A stretch of 44,742 nt of DNA from JBCCEV01 sp039030125 (GTDB taxonomy: Bacteria; Pseudomonadota; Gammaproteobacteria; Ga0077536), in the NCBI GenBank assembly GCA_039030125.1, contig JBCCEV010000009.1, positions 1-44,742 of the forward strand, read 5' to 3'. Numbering within the stretch: the first letter of the stretch is position 1; each line of letters begins with the position of its first letter. The position numbers were made by a program, and so were the translations under genes. Positions 1-9,099 of the stretch are shown here, piece after piece. The notes below the pieces were generated by a model. The model saw only the letters and a list, made by a program, of their open reading frames with translations. It was not told where the DNA came from and did no database searches.

Positions 1-2
1 CG

Positions 3-1136
3 CTTGTTGGCTATAAGGTAATTGAACTAGCAGGGATCGGGCCCAACCCCTACTGCGCGATGCTCCTTGCTGATATGGGCGCTGAGGTCATTCGTGTCGA
101 CCGGTTGACCGATTCGGGTTTAGGCGTACCAATGGAGCCCAAATATGCGTTACTCGATCGCTCAAGACGTTCAATCGCGGTTGATTTAAAAAACCCTGCG
201 GGAGTGGACGTCATCATGCGCATGGTCGAGCAATCGGATGCGCTCATCGAGGGTTTTCGTGCGGGCGTCACCGAGCGCCTTGGTCTTGGGCCTGAGGATT
301 GCTGGAAGAGAAACCCCAAGCTCGTCTACGGCCGCGTTACCGGCTGGGGGCAAGATGGGCCCCTGGCAAAAGTCGCGGGGCACGATATCAATTACATATC
401 GCTTGCAGGCGCATGCTACGCCATTGGCCGGGCTGACGATGCACCGCCGCCGCCGTTGAATTTGATCGGCGATTTTGGTGGCGGTGGGGTGTTTCTGGCG
501 CTTGGCGTGGTTGCGGCACTTCTAGAAGCACAGAAATCCGGACAAGGCCAGATGGTCGATGCGGCAATGACCGATGGTGTCGCATCTTTGATGAGCGCAC
601 TTTACGGTATGCACGGCGCGGGCTTTTGGACCGATGAACGTGACAGCAATATTCTCGATGGCGGCGCGCATTTCTACGATACCTACGAAACATCCGACGG
701 TGGATATATTTCCATTGCCTCGATTGAAGCAAAATTCTACGCGCAGCTTTTAGAGCTGACCGGTTTTGATGACCCCGATCCAAAGTCACAAAATGACAAG
801 GCGCGCTGGGGTGAGCTTTCGGAGAAGATGAAGCGGTTGATTAAAACCAAAACGCGAAACGAGTGGTGTGAAATTTTGGAAGGCACCGATGTTTGTTTTG
901 CGCCGGTTTTGTCGCTGAGTGAGGCGCCTAATCATCCTCACAATGTTGCCCGTGGCACCTTCGTAAAACACAACGACGTTGTACAGCCCGCACCGGCGCC
1001 CCGTTTCAGCCGCACCCCATCGGAGATCCAAAAACCCCCATCGGCGCACGGCGCCGACACCGAAGCGGTATTGAGTGACTGGGGTTTTTCCAGTGACGAA
1101 CTCGATTCCCTAAAAGGAAGCAAGGTTGTCGCCTAG
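3..1136 (+). CDS. Alpha-methylacyl-CoA racemase-like family III CoA-transferase (5' partial)
   Basis: The reading frame is already open at base 3 and ends in TAG at 1136, giving 377 visible residues; probably only a few N-terminal residues are missing, because family members start just before the GYKVIELAGIGP block seen at the window edge. The LADMGAEVIRVDR motif marks the CaiB/BaiF CoA-transferase fold. Residues matching the catalytic set of mycobacterial alpha-methylacyl-CoA racemase are present: His in GHDINYI, Asp in GDFGGGG and Glu in SIEAKFYAQ. The family inverts the 2-methyl stereocentre of branched acyl-CoAs, for example in sterol side-chain or pristanate breakdown, in the cytoplasm. 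It converges on the next gene with a 5-base gap. The exact substrate is inferred, not seen. Confidence 0.88.
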   Translation, partial: LVGYKVIELAGIGPNPYCAMLLADMGAEVIRVDRLTDSGLGVPMEPKYALLDRSRRSIAVDLKNPAGVDVIMRMVEQSDALIEGFRAGVTERLGLGPEDCWKRNPKLVYGRVTGWGQDGPLAKVAGHDINYISLAGACYAIGRADDAPPPPLNLIGDFGGGGVFLALGVVAALLEAQKSGQGQMVDAAMTDGVASLMSALYGMHGAGFWTDERDSNILDGGAHFYDTYETSDGGYISIASIEAKFYAQLLELTGFDDPDPKSQNDKARWGELSEKMKRLIKTKTRNEWCEILEGTDVCFAPVLSLSEAPNHPHNVARGTFVKHNDVVQPAPAPRFSRTPSEIQKPPSAHGADTEAVLSDWGFSSDELDSLKGSKVVA

Positions 1137-1141
1137 GGGAC

Positions 1142-2119
1142 TCAGTGCAGGTCTGGCGCTTTCCAGTGACTTTGGCGATCGGTTGAGCTGATCCCAACAT
1201 TGAGGACCTGACCTTCGCGGTTGAGCTTGAGCGGTATGGTGATCCCTGCGGGGCCCAAAGACCAAATACGTTTGAAAAATTGCGCGAGGTCAGCCACCGG
1301 CTCATCGGCAAGTTCAAGGACAACGTCACCCGCGCGGATCCCGGCTTGATCGGCGGGCGCCTCGTTAAAGACGCCAGCCACGATGAGGCGCCCGTTCATT
1401 TCGGTGGTAAACATGCCGAGCCAAGGGCGCGGTGGCGTTTTGCGGCGCCCATAACTCATTAGTTCGTCCAATATGGGATGCAGCAAGTCAATGGGCACAA
1501 TCATATTGCCGTCGGTTTCGAGTTGGCTGCCTGCGATTTTGTCGATGTAAAGGGAACCGATGCCGGCGATCCGGCCTTGTGGATCAAGCAAAGCTGCGCC
1601 ACCCCAGTTCGGATGCGTGGGCGCCGTAAAAATCGCCTCATCGAGCACATATTCCCAATAGCCGGCGAACTCCTGCTTGGTGATTACGTGAGCGGCGATT
1701 GACTGTTCACGACCACCGAAACCAGCGACAACGACAGATTCACCGGGTCGCAGATCCGCGGAATGGCCCATTTCAAGACCTGGAACACTAAGCTTGCCGA
1801 GCGGCTGGATCAGTCCGAACCCCGATTCGTAGTCGTAGGCGACCACGTGGCCTTGAAGCGCCTCTCCGGATTGGGTGACGAGCCAAATCTCTTCAGCCTC
1901 AGCGACCAAATATCCAATCGTGACAATCAATCCGTTGTGGGTGGTCGCCACACCGTGACCGACGCGCTCGGTGCCTAAGATGGACGCAGTAAACGCATCC
2001 TCTGGGACTTGCGCGCGGACCGACACGACGGCGTTCAGGGCGCGGTGCAGATCGTAATTTTGCTCTTCAGGACGCGGCATTAGCTCGTCGCTGATGATGG
2101 GTTGAGTGTCGTCGGTCAA
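1142..2119 (-). CDS. HtrA/DegP-like trypsin-fold pseudoprotease with C-terminal PDZ domain
   Basis: A 325-residue protein with a degenerate trypsin-fold domain (about residues 30-220) and a PDZ domain (about 230-315, core APADQAGIRAGDVVLEL). Aligned by eye to DegP, all three catalytic residues are gone: the His position of VTNNHVV is Tyr70 (VTIGYLV), the Asp position is Gly100 (YDYESGFGLIQ) and the Ser of GNSGG is Trp172 (PNWGGAALL). It should therefore bind peptides or partners rather than cleave them. No signal peptide is visible, which suggests a cytoplasmic location. I chose the TTG at 2119 because AAGGAG stands six bases upstream; a longer form is possible. It lies downstream of the carboxylase gene on the same strand. 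Its partner is unknown. Confidence 0.72.
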   Translation of the reverse strand: MTDDTQPIISDELMPRPEEQNYDLHRALNAVVSVRAQVPEDAFTASILGTERVGHGVATTHNGLIVTIGYLVAEAEEIWLVTQSGEALQGHVVAYDYESGFGLIQPLGKLSVPGLEMGHSADLRPGESVVVAGFGGREQSIAAHVITKQEFAGYWEYVLDEAIFTAPTHPNWGGAALLDPQGRIAGIGSLYIDKIAGSQLETDGNMIVPIDLLHPILDELMSYGRRKTPPRPWLGMFTTEMNGRLIVAGVFNEAPADQAGIRAGDVVLELADEPVADLAQFFKRIWSLGPAGITIPLKLNREGQVLNVGISSTDRQSHWKAPDLH

Positions 2120-2125
2120 TACGGG

Positions 2126-2131
2126 CTCCTT
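2126..2131 (-). promoter_or_regulatory. Shine-Dalgarno AAGGAG deciding a TTG start
   Basis: Read on the minus strand, AAGGAG sits six bases before the TTG at 2119. This is the best initiation signal in the region and sets the start of the pseudoprotease gene, rather than the longer frame that opens further upstream. Confidence 0.6.
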
Positions 2132-2258
2132 AAGCCCGGCTGGGCAGGTGTAAAATTGTGCTCGACCCTGCGTAAATAGCAAGCACCCCCGCAGGGTCTA
2201 CTTCTCGTTTGAATCATACAAGTGCCCGCGTATTTTTTTGAGGCTACGTCCAAAGCAC

Positions 2259-3821
2259 TCAAGGACGCATCATGAAGGTGGTTGGGCCAAGCAAGCTGCT
2301 CAGGTATTCCTCGCAGCCGTCCAACCATTCGCAAAGGAGCGGGCGGGTCTCGCGTGGATCTATGACATCATGCACCGAGAAAGATTCGGCGCGCCGATAA
2401 GGATTTTGGGTCGCGGCCAACCGCGCCTCCAACTCGGCGCGTTTAGCGTCAGGATCCTCAGCCGCCTCGATCTCGCGCCGGTACGCAACGGCCACGCCAC
2501 CCTCCAACGGTAATGGGCCTGATTCAGCGGAGGGCCAATCCAGTACATAGGCATTGGGTCCAAAGTGCGCGGCCGCTGCAACGCCGAAGGATTTGCGCAC
2601 GCGAATTGACGCCCAGGGTACCTTTGCGGTCGTTGCCGCGGATACCGCCGCCATGCCGTAACGAATGGTGCCGGCGACCTCGGCATCAGGACCGATCATA
2701 AAACCTGGTTCATCAACGAAGTTGACGATCGGGAGATGGAACGTATCGCAGAGCTCAATCATGCGCCGCATTTTCTGCGCGCACTCGGCGGTCATGGCGC
2801 CGGCAAAATACCGACAGTCGTTGGCGGTGATCCCTACAGGTTGACCGTTGAGACGCGCCAAGCCGACGATCAAACCGGGTCCGTAGTCAGGGTTGAGCGG
2901 AAAAAAAGAACCGTCATCCACCACCAGTTTGACCAGTTCCTGCATGCTGAATGCTTGTCGCCGCGATCGCGGTACGATGTCGGCGAGCTTGTCCTCGCAG
3001 CGATCAACCGGATCGGATTGCACACCCTTTGGCGCCCGTTGCCAGACATTCTGCGGGAGGTAGCCTAGGAAGCTGCGGATCAGATCAAAAACTTCTTCTT
3101 CGCTCTCGGCAATGCGATCAACAACCCCGGATTTCGCGTGGACATCGGCGCCACCCAACTCGGCTTTAGAAAGATCGCGGCCCAAGGCCCGTTTAACCAG
3201 TGCTGGCCCACCGATCATGATCTGCGCCGTGTCTCGGGTCATCACCGAGAAGTGCGAGGCGACCAAGCGGCCGGCTGGAAAACCAGCAACCGCCCCCAGG
3301 CCCGCCGAGGCGATCGGGATCACACCCATGGCTTCGGCGAGGATCTGAAATCGCGGTGTTTCAAATACGGGCGAGCCGGTGGTGGCCGGTTTGCGTGGGT
3401 CATGATCATGATTGGCGACACTGCCGCCGCCGCCTTCAAGAAATCGTACCAACGGTACGCGTGAGCGAACCGCCAAATGCTCGGCATAAACGCTTTTGCG
3501 CAATCCCGCCGCGTTGGGTGAACCGCCTTTAAGCGTAAAGTCTTCGCCCCCCACGACAACGCGCCGCTCATTGATCTTGCCGAAACCGACGACGTAGTTG
3601 GCCGGCGTAAAAGCCTCGATCTGACCTTCATCATCGAGATAGGCGCCGCCTGCTAAACGGCCGTGCTCGTTAAAGCTGTCGCGGTCGAGCAGCTTTTCAA
3701 TACGCTCTCGCACCGTCATTTTGCCGGCGTCGCGTTGTTTTTTGATGCCGGCTTCACCGCCCTGTTGCACCGCGAGTTCGCGACGCTTGGCGATTTCAGC
3801 GTTTTCTCTATCCCAGTTCAC
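2259..3821 (-). CDS. Acyl-CoA carboxylase, carboxyltransferase (beta) subunit
   Basis: A 520-residue carboxyltransferase of the PccB/MccB/AccD type, the usual length. Two crotonase-like halves are visible: the N-half with RERIEKLLDRDSF, a FLEGGGGSV loop and GGADVHAKSGVVDRIAES; the C-half with ITANDCRYFAGAMTAECAQK, FVDEPGFMIG and a Gly/Ala-rich oxyanion region. The family transfers CO2 from carboxybiotin to an acyl-CoA such as propionyl-, methylcrotonyl- or geranyl-CoA. No biotin carboxylase or biotin carrier gene is in the window, so the alpha subunit must be encoded elsewhere. It lies 14 bases downstream of a CoA-transferase gene on the same strand and is probably cotranscribed. The substrate cannot be told from sequence alone. 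Confidence 0.88.
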   Translation of the reverse strand: MNWDRENAEIAKRRELAVQQGGEAGIKKQRDAGKMTVRERIEKLLDRDSFNEHGRLAGGAYLDDEGQIEAFTPANYVVGFGKINERRVVVGGEDFTLKGGSPNAAGLRKSVYAEHLAVRSRVPLVRFLEGGGGSVANHDHDPRKPATTGSPVFETPRFQILAEAMGVIPIASAGLGAVAGFPAGRLVASHFSVMTRDTAQIMIGGPALVKRALGRDLSKAELGGADVHAKSGVVDRIAESEEEVFDLIRSFLGYLPQNVWQRAPKGVQSDPVDRCEDKLADIVPRSRRQAFSMQELVKLVVDDGSFFPLNPDYGPGLIVGLARLNGQPVGITANDCRYFAGAMTAECAQKMRRMIELCDTFHLPIVNFVDEPGFMIGPDAEVAGTIRYGMAAVSAATTAKVPWASIRVRKSFGVAAAAHFGPNAYVLDWPSAESGPLPLEGGVAVAYRREIEAAEDPDAKRAELEARLAATQNPYRRAESFSVHDVIDPRETRPLLCEWLDGCEEYLSSLLGPTTFMMRP

Positions 3822-3835
3822 GATCGACTCGATCC

Positions 3836-5041
3836 TTATTCGCTGATCACACCGGCGTTTTGCAACTCGCTAATGCGCGCATCGTCGTAGCCCAGCGCTT
3901 TTAAAATTTCAACGTTGTGCTCACCGAGCGCCGGTGGCGGCTTCAGCGGCACTTTAGGGAAGCCACTAAGCTCAATCGGCGAGTTGACGACTTTACTGCC
4001 TGAGCCGTCCGCCAATTCACGAAAAACACCGTTGGCGATCATTTGTTCATCTTCAACGACCTCATCGGTCGTGGCGATGATGCCGAAGGTGATGGCATGC
4101 TCATCCAGCACCCGCCGCCATTCGGAGCAAGGTTTGGTGGCAAACCACTGTGAGAGAATTGAGGCAAGTTCTCCGGCATTTTCGCGTCGGCTCGCCAACG
4201 CCTCAAAGCGCGCGTCGCTCGCGAGTTCCGGGCGCCCAATTGCTTCGCAGAATTGCCCGAACTCTTGAGCCTCTTTGATCAGCACGAGAAAAAATGAACG
4301 TCCGTCGGAGCCTCGATAGTGATTGAGCATGGCGTTGGTTGTAGCGACCTGGGTGGGTGGCGTATAGGGTTTGCCTCCACACAATGCAGACTGCACTAAA
4401 ATGCTGTTCGACCATGCCCCGTTAGCCATCAACGAGGTTGATACCTTTTGCCCCTTGCCGGTTTTTTCGCGCGCGTATAGCGCCAGGGCGATACCGCTCA
4501 AAAGCGATAGCGCACTAGGATGATCGCCCATCCCGGCGGTGGATAAAGCGAGCTCGGCATCGGCCGGCCGCACTGCATCCATAAGACCTGAACGTGCCCA
4601 CCAAGCCGTGGCATCGTAGCCGGGCTTTTCAACCTCGGGGCCGAGCTCGCCATAACCGGTGGCGTGCGCATAAATTAGTTTTTCGTTGTTCTTCGAAACC
4701 GTTTCATAACTGAGGTTGAGGTCGTCCAGCACCGAGGGATGATAGTTGGTGATCATGACATCAGCGTCTTTAAGTAAATCCATCATCAGCGCGTGACCGT
4801 CGGGTTTTTTGATGTCAACGACCAGGCTTCTTTTGTTGCGGCTATCGAGCATCCAGCAGTAATTTTCTTCGCATTCTGGAAGCGGCCGGAGTTGCCACAG
4901 GACGCGATAGGGATCGCCGATGCCCGGCGGCTCAACGTGGATCACGTCTGCGCCAAAGTCGCCGAGCACGGTACCGGCGGCGGGTGCGAAGACAAATGTC
5001 GCTACTTCGACAACTTTGATACCTTCGAGCAGGCTGTTCAT
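3836..5041 (-). CDS. CaiB/BaiF family III CoA-transferase
   Basis: A 401-residue family III CoA-transferase. The N-terminal LLEGIKVVEVATFVFAPAAG and LGDFGADVIHVEPP blocks are diagnostic, and the GMGDHPSAL block carries the Asp (about residue 173) that forms the acyl-CoA mixed anhydride in the family, followed by the typical YAREKTGKGQ. Such enzymes move CoA between carboxylic acids. I chose the ATG at 5041 because family homology starts there; the frame stays open upstream into the end of the sirtuin gene without recognisable homology. It lies in a minus-strand series sirtuin, CoA-transferase, carboxylase, which suggests activation of an acid by CoA transfer followed by carboxylation. The substrate is unknown. 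Confidence 0.87.
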   Translation of the reverse strand: MNSLLEGIKVVEVATFVFAPAAGTVLGDFGADVIHVEPPGIGDPYRVLWQLRPLPECEENYCWMLDSRNKRSLVVDIKKPDGHALMMDLLKDADVMITNYHPSVLDDLNLSYETVSKNNEKLIYAHATGYGELGPEVEKPGYDATAWWARSGLMDAVRPADAELALSTAGMGDHPSALSLLSGIALALYAREKTGKGQKVSTSLMANGAWSNSILVQSALCGGKPYTPPTQVATTNAMLNHYRGSDGRSFFLVLIKEAQEFGQFCEAIGRPELASDARFEALASRRENAGELASILSQWFATKPCSEWRRVLDEHAITFGIIATTDEVVEDEQMIANGVFRELADGSGSKVVNSPIELSGFPKVPLKPPPALGEHNVEILKALGYDDARISELQNAGVISE

Positions 5042-5114
5042 TGGAGCCCCTTGTTCTTTTCCTGAAAGCGCGGTGGATTCTAGTGCGTTGCGCTTGAGAA
5101 TGCGCGGTATGTTG

Positions 5115-5858
5115 CTAGTGGATACCAACCGCGGCGGATAAGGTCGGCCCGATCTCCTCATTAACGACCAAGGTTGCCAAGGGATCGAGATCGGTGGGGT
5201 CGCGATTGATGATCACAAGTTTGGCGCCATGATCAGCCGCGACGGCCGGGAATGCGGCGGCCGGATAGACGACGAGAGAGGAGCCGACCGCCAAAAACAA
5301 ATCGCAATTGAGTGTCGCCTCTTGCGCGCGTTGCATCGGCTCGGTTGGCATTGCTTGGCCGAACGAGATGGTTGCGGGCTTGATGAAGCCGTTGCAGACA
5401 TCGCACAGAGGCGCCTCGCCCGAGGCCGTGTAGGCCTCAAACATTGACCGCAATTCGAAACGTTTGCCACACTCTAAACAGGTTGCATAAGTGCCGTTGC
5501 CGTGTAGCTCGACGATCTTGTCTTCGGTGATCCCCGAAGCCTGGTGGAGACCATCAATGTTTTGCGTAATCACGGTATCGCACAAGCCGCGCCGCACCAA
5601 TTGAGCTATCGCGTGATGACCAAGATTAGGTTTGGCGCTCGAAATTTCCTTGTCCACCGCAATTTTTCGCCTCCAGGTTTCGCGTCGCATTTCCTCGGCC
5701 GCTAGAAAATCCTGAAATTCGATCGGCTGCATACGCGACCAGATCCCCCCCGGCGAGCGGAAATCCGGGATCCCCGATTCGGTCGAGATGCCGGCACCCG
5801 TGAAGAACACGATCTTCGAAGACGAATTAATAAGCTCGGTGAGTCGTTGGACGCTCAT
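5115..5858 (-). CDS. Sirtuin, NAD-dependent protein deacylase (Sir2/CobB family)
   Basis: A 247-residue sirtuin. The NAD-binding GAGISTESGIPDFR (residues 21-34), TQNIDGLH (98-105), catalytic His119 in ELHGN and the GSSLVVYPA block are intact. A zinc site is formed by CLEC (127-130) and CDVC (152-155). It removes acyl groups from protein lysines using NAD; in bacteria, acetyl-CoA synthetase-type enzymes are the classic targets. Its place directly upstream of the CoA-transferase and carboxylase genes fits control of acyl-CoA enzymes. The start at 5858 is favoured because family homology begins there; the ATG at 5894 would add 12 unconserved residues. Confidence 0.92.
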   Translation of the reverse strand: MSVQRLTELINSSSKIVFFTGAGISTESGIPDFRSPGGIWSRMQPIEFQDFLAAEEMRRETWRRKIAVDKEISSAKPNLGHHAIAQLVRRGLCDTVITQNIDGLHQASGITEDKIVELHGNGTYATCLECGKRFELRSMFEAYTASGEAPLCDVCNGFIKPATISFGQAMPTEPMQRAQEATLNCDLFLAVGSSLVVYPAAAFPAVAADHGAKLVIINRDPTDLDPLATLVVNEEIGPTLSAAVGIH

Positions 5859-5954
5859 ATCACATTCACTGGCCGCCGGTGCGCTGGGTATCATGGTAAC
5901 GCGTGGTATTCTCCGCGCCCTAATCCGCTCAGCAAATTCAACAGCGAGAGTTCT

Positions 5955-6761
5955 ATGGCAAATCGGGTATTGATTACAGGTTCATCCTCCGGAATTGGTC
6001 AGGCGACCGTGCAATTAATGGCTGCGGCGGGCGATGAAATCGTCTCCCTCGATATCAAAGACGCGCCAAGCGGCGTCGCGCAACATGTTCATTGCGATTT
6101 GGCCGATCCGAGTTCCATTGATAGTGCTCTAGCGGCCGTCGACGGTAATTTTGATGCGGTACTGAACATCGCTGGCGTGCCGGGCAACCTGCCGGCGGAG
6201 TTGGTAATGAAGGTCAACATCCTGGGACTGCGGCATTTCAGCGAGGCGGTTGCCGAACGAATCAACGATGGCGGTGCGGTGGTCAACATTGCTTCAATCG
6301 CTGGGTTCAGTTGGCAAAGACATTTGAAGGAGCTGACCGAGCTTTTAGCCACACCAAGCTTTGCAGAGGGCTTAGCCTGGTGTCAGGCCAAGGAAATGGA
6401 CGGCTCGGTGGCGTACCACTGGAGCAAAGAAGCGGTGGTTGTCTACACCATGCAACTCGCGGGCAAATTGAAAGATCGCCGGATCCGTTGCAACAGTATC
6501 AGCCCGGGACCTGTCGAGACGCCTATATTGCCTGATTTTATTGAGCAGGCGGGTCCGGGTCAGATCGAGTGGGTCATCGAGGAGATCGGCCGTGCGGCGC
6601 AACCGGTGGATATCGCCAATGTCGTGCAGTATCTCGCCACCGGTCCATCCGAATATATCAATGGGCGCGACCATATTGTCGACGGCGGCTTTAGTGCCGG
6701 GATTGCGCTGGGTTGGATCGATAAAAACAGCTCGCCGCTGATGAAAGCGCGCAAGTCTTAG
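5955..6761 (+). CDS. Short-chain dehydrogenase/reductase, 3-alpha-hydroxysteroid dehydrogenase-like
   Basis: A 268-residue classical SDR. The cofactor motif TGSSSGIG (8-15), NIAG (71-74), catalytic Ser114, and Tyr154 and Lys158 (YHWSK) are all visible, as is the C-terminal GRDHIVDGGFSAG. The long insert between the catalytic Ser and Tyr (about residues 120-150) resembles the Comamonas 3-alpha-hydroxysteroid dehydrogenase/carbonyl reductase more than FabG. An NAD(P)-dependent oxidation of a cyclic or steroid-like alcohol is plausible but inferred. The start ATG at 5955 lies immediately before the Rossmann motif. It diverges from the sirtuin gene (about 96 bases between starts) and converges with the amidohydrolase with a 6-base gap. 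Confidence 0.88.
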   Translation: MANRVLITGSSSGIGQATVQLMAAAGDEIVSLDIKDAPSGVAQHVHCDLADPSSIDSALAAVDGNFDAVLNIAGVPGNLPAELVMKVNILGLRHFSEAVAERINDGGAVVNIASIAGFSWQRHLKELTELLATPSFAEGLAWCQAKEMDGSVAYHWSKEAVVVYTMQLAGKLKDRRIRCNSISPGPVETPILPDFIEQAGPGQIEWVIEEIGRAAQPVDIANVVQYLATGPSEYINGRDHIVDGGFSAGIALGWIDKNSSPLMKARKS

Positions 6762-6767
6762 GAGAAA

Positions 6768-7946
6768 TTAAGCGGCGATCTTGGCCTCATCTTCCGCGCC
6801 TGGTTCTTCGACACGGTAGAGGTCGCGAGCATTTTCCCACAGGATTTTGCGCCGGACTTGCTCGGAACAATCGCCAAGTCCGTTCTTAATGCGCTCGTGC
6901 ACTTCATCACCGAATAATGAGGTAGGATGAGGAAAGTCGGTCTCGAACATGATGTTATCAACGCCAACCTTGTCGAACAGGCGCTGCGGCGCGGTTTGCT
7001 CGAACCAATAACACGCGAAAACATTACGTCTGAAATATTCAGAGGGCAGCATTTCAAAGTCGTCGCGCTCCTCCGATACCCGGTTGCCTAGGAACTGATA
7101 GTCGATCGCTTCGAGCACGAAAGGGATCCAACCGATACCGCTCTCGACGGATACGAAGCGAATCTCAGGGTAGCGGGCGAGTACCCCCGACATCAGCAGA
7201 TCGCTTAGTTGCATGCCGTTGCGCATGAAAAATTCCACCGAAACCTCGGTAAAGGTGGCCAGTCTTCCGTACGTTTTGAGTTTATCGCGATTGAGTCCGC
7301 CCTCCATGTTGCCCGAGCCGATATGAAAGCTTATCGGTAAACCAAATTCGCACGCCGTTTCCCAAAGTGGGTTCCAATGCGGATCGCCAATGACCGGCAT
7401 ACCGAATGCATGCGGTTCGCCGGTGAACAAGACCCCGCGATGACCGAGTGCGGCACAGCGGCGGATCTCAGCGACGGCGGCATCGATGTCCCAAAACGGT
7501 GTTGACGTGATCGGCAGCAGCCGCCTTGGGTCCGCGGCCGCCCATTCCGTTTGCCAGTCGTTGTAGGCCTTCACGCAGGTCAGCATCAATTCGGGATCGC
7601 GCATCTTGAGGAAGGCTTGCGCACCAAAACCACCGACGTTGGGGTAGAGGACCATTGCCCAGATCCCCATCTCGTCCATGTACTTCAAGCGTGCCTCGGC
7701 GTCATAGGCGCCAGGGTGCATGTCTTCGTAGTCGGCGGGAGGCTCTTTCATATCGCCAACACCGGCGGTCGCGGTTAAACCCAATTTACCCATCGGTTTG
7801 TCGCCCAGGAACCAAGCTTTGCGTCCCCTTTTGTCGAGGCCGATGCGCGGTACCGAATCCTTCATTGAGTCGGGTACTCGCGAGGTCCAAACATCCGGCA
7901 CTTCGGTGACGTGCGTATCGACATCAATAATGCTGTATCGCGACAT
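6768..7946 (-). CDS. Amidohydrolase family protein, ACMSD-like metal-dependent hydrolase/decarboxylase
   Basis: A 392-residue TIM-barrel amidohydrolase (amidohydrolase 2 family). The N-terminal metal motif IIDVDTHVTE, a mid-protein His in ISFHIGSGN, and the late catalytic Asp in FETDFPHP are as expected for relatives of aminocarboxymuconate-semialdehyde decarboxylase. Such proteins decarboxylate or hydrolyse ring-derived acids. The start ATG at 7946 has GGAGAG five bases upstream; an in-frame ATG 18 bases earlier lacks one. It lies 47 bases downstream of a luciferase-like monooxygenase gene on the same strand, a pairing seen in aromatic and terpenoid degradation regions. The real substrate is unknown. 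Confidence 0.85.
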   Translation of the reverse strand: MSRYSIIDVDTHVTEVPDVWTSRVPDSMKDSVPRIGLDKRGRKAWFLGDKPMGKLGLTATAGVGDMKEPPADYEDMHPGAYDAEARLKYMDEMGIWAMVLYPNVGGFGAQAFLKMRDPELMLTCVKAYNDWQTEWAAADPRRLLPITSTPFWDIDAAVAEIRRCAALGHRGVLFTGEPHAFGMPVIGDPHWNPLWETACEFGLPISFHIGSGNMEGGLNRDKLKTYGRLATFTEVSVEFFMRNGMQLSDLLMSGVLARYPEIRFVSVESGIGWIPFVLEAIDYQFLGNRVSEERDDFEMLPSEYFRRNVFACYWFEQTAPQRLFDKVGVDNIMFETDFPHPTSLFGDEVHERIKNGLGDCSEQVRRKILWENARDLYRVEEPGAEDEAKIAA

Positions 7947-7993
7947 AGGTTCTCTCCAGCGCATGGGCGGCGCTTTTCCTCAGCGCTACCTTA

Positions 7994-9055
7994 TCATCGG
8001 AAATATCGATTGATCACGGTGTCGGCGAAATAGCGCATCTGCTGCACCGGCTCGTCGGTCACCTGAAACGCAAAGTGGCTGAGGCCCGCGTCCTCCAGGG
8101 CGCGTATTTCTTCGATGACCCGGTCAGGCTCACCGATCATCGCGACGGCTTCGGCCAGCTCCGGGACCAGGAAGCCGCGTTCCTCGTCGCGGGTGTAGAC
8201 CAGATGCCCCTCATGAAGGAGAAGGTGCCGCTGCTCCTTGGGAAGCTTATCGACCAGAGCCCGATAGCGTTCGATATGCGGCCCGATTTCGGGTGTCGGG
8301 GGTAGCAATTGGTCGTCCCACTCGCATTGCACGTGCAGAAAATTGGTGATGAAGGGGCCAAGGCTTCTGAGGACGCGCTCGCTCGCGCTGGTTTCTCCGG
8401 GTCGTAATAAGGCCATTGGAAATATCCCCTTGGTCGGAATGCTTAGATCGCCCCGCCCCGCCCCAACCGCAGCCGCTCTGATCGCTTCCTGATTGGATTT
8501 GACGGTCTTCGGCGAAGCGCTCCACGTTAGATGAGCGTCGCATTCTTCGCCGCAGTAGGCCAACGTCTTGGGCCCGAATGCCGACATAGTGACTGGGATG
8601 TGATGGTCGAGATTCACGAATCCATGATCACGGTGAAGTAATTTTATAGCCTGTGTTTGGCCGTCGAACTCCTGCTCAACCGACTCACCTCGCAACAGCG
8701 CTTGGATAATGCGCACTTCGCGTTTCATGCGACCCAAGGTGATGGGTTTCAAACCCATGGTTAAGCGCGCCGTGTTGCCATTGCCGATCCCAAGTTCGAC
8801 GCGGCCCGGCGCCAACTCGGCAACGCTCGCGATGGAATGCGCGATCACCGGTGCCATACGCGTGGTTGGCACCGCGACCCCGGTTGCGAGGCGGATCCGA
8901 GTGGTGTCCCGCGCCGCCACGGCCATCGTTGCGTAAACGTCTGAATAAATCATTTGCGAATCGTAGAACCACGCTTGGTTAAAACCTAAAGATTCCGCCA
9001 AACGAACGAGATCGTAATCACCGATCCGTGAAGTAAAAGAAACACCGAAATCCAT
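7994..9055 (-). CDS. Luciferase-like (LLM class) flavin- or F420-dependent oxidoreductase
   Basis: A 353-residue luciferase-like monooxygenase fold protein. The N-terminal MDFGVSFTSR, the AESLGFNQAWFYDSQ strand, RLATGVAVPTTR and the AELAPGRVELGIGNGNTA block are typical of the bacterial luciferase / methylene-H4MPT reductase superfamily. The start ATG at 9055 is set by AGGGGAG five bases upstream. It probably heads a two-gene operon with the amidohydrolase. The cofactor could be FMNH2 or F420; nothing in the window decides this. A distant paralogue lies at 42,104-43,147. Confidence 0.87.
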   Translation of the reverse strand: MDFGVSFTSRIGDYDLVRLAESLGFNQAWFYDSQMIYSDVYATMAVAARDTTRIRLATGVAVPTTRMAPVIAHSIASVAELAPGRVELGIGNGNTARLTMGLKPITLGRMKREVRIIQALLRGESVEQEFDGQTQAIKLLHRDHGFVNLDHHIPVTMSAFGPKTLAYCGEECDAHLTWSASPKTVKSNQEAIRAAAVGAGRGDLSIPTKGIFPMALLRPGETSASERVLRSLGPFITNFLHVQCEWDDQLLPPTPEIGPHIERYRALVDKLPKEQRHLLLHEGHLVYTRDEERGFLVPELAEAVAMIGEPDRVIEEIRALEDAGLSHFAFQVTDEPVQQMRYFADTVINRYFR

Positions 9056-9099
9056 GAATACTCCCCTGAGAAAATTCGATCCGCTCTAAGCTCCGTGGG

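Noticed and set aside
2183..2258. Possible terminator with TTGAG/CTCAA and an A/T run
   Set aside because: On the transcribed strand the run is A, not U, and the stem is only five bases.
5847..5954. N-terminal extension of the SDR protein by 36 codons
   Set aside because: The extension overlaps the sirtuin start and lacks homology; the Rossmann motif begins directly after the ATG at 5955.
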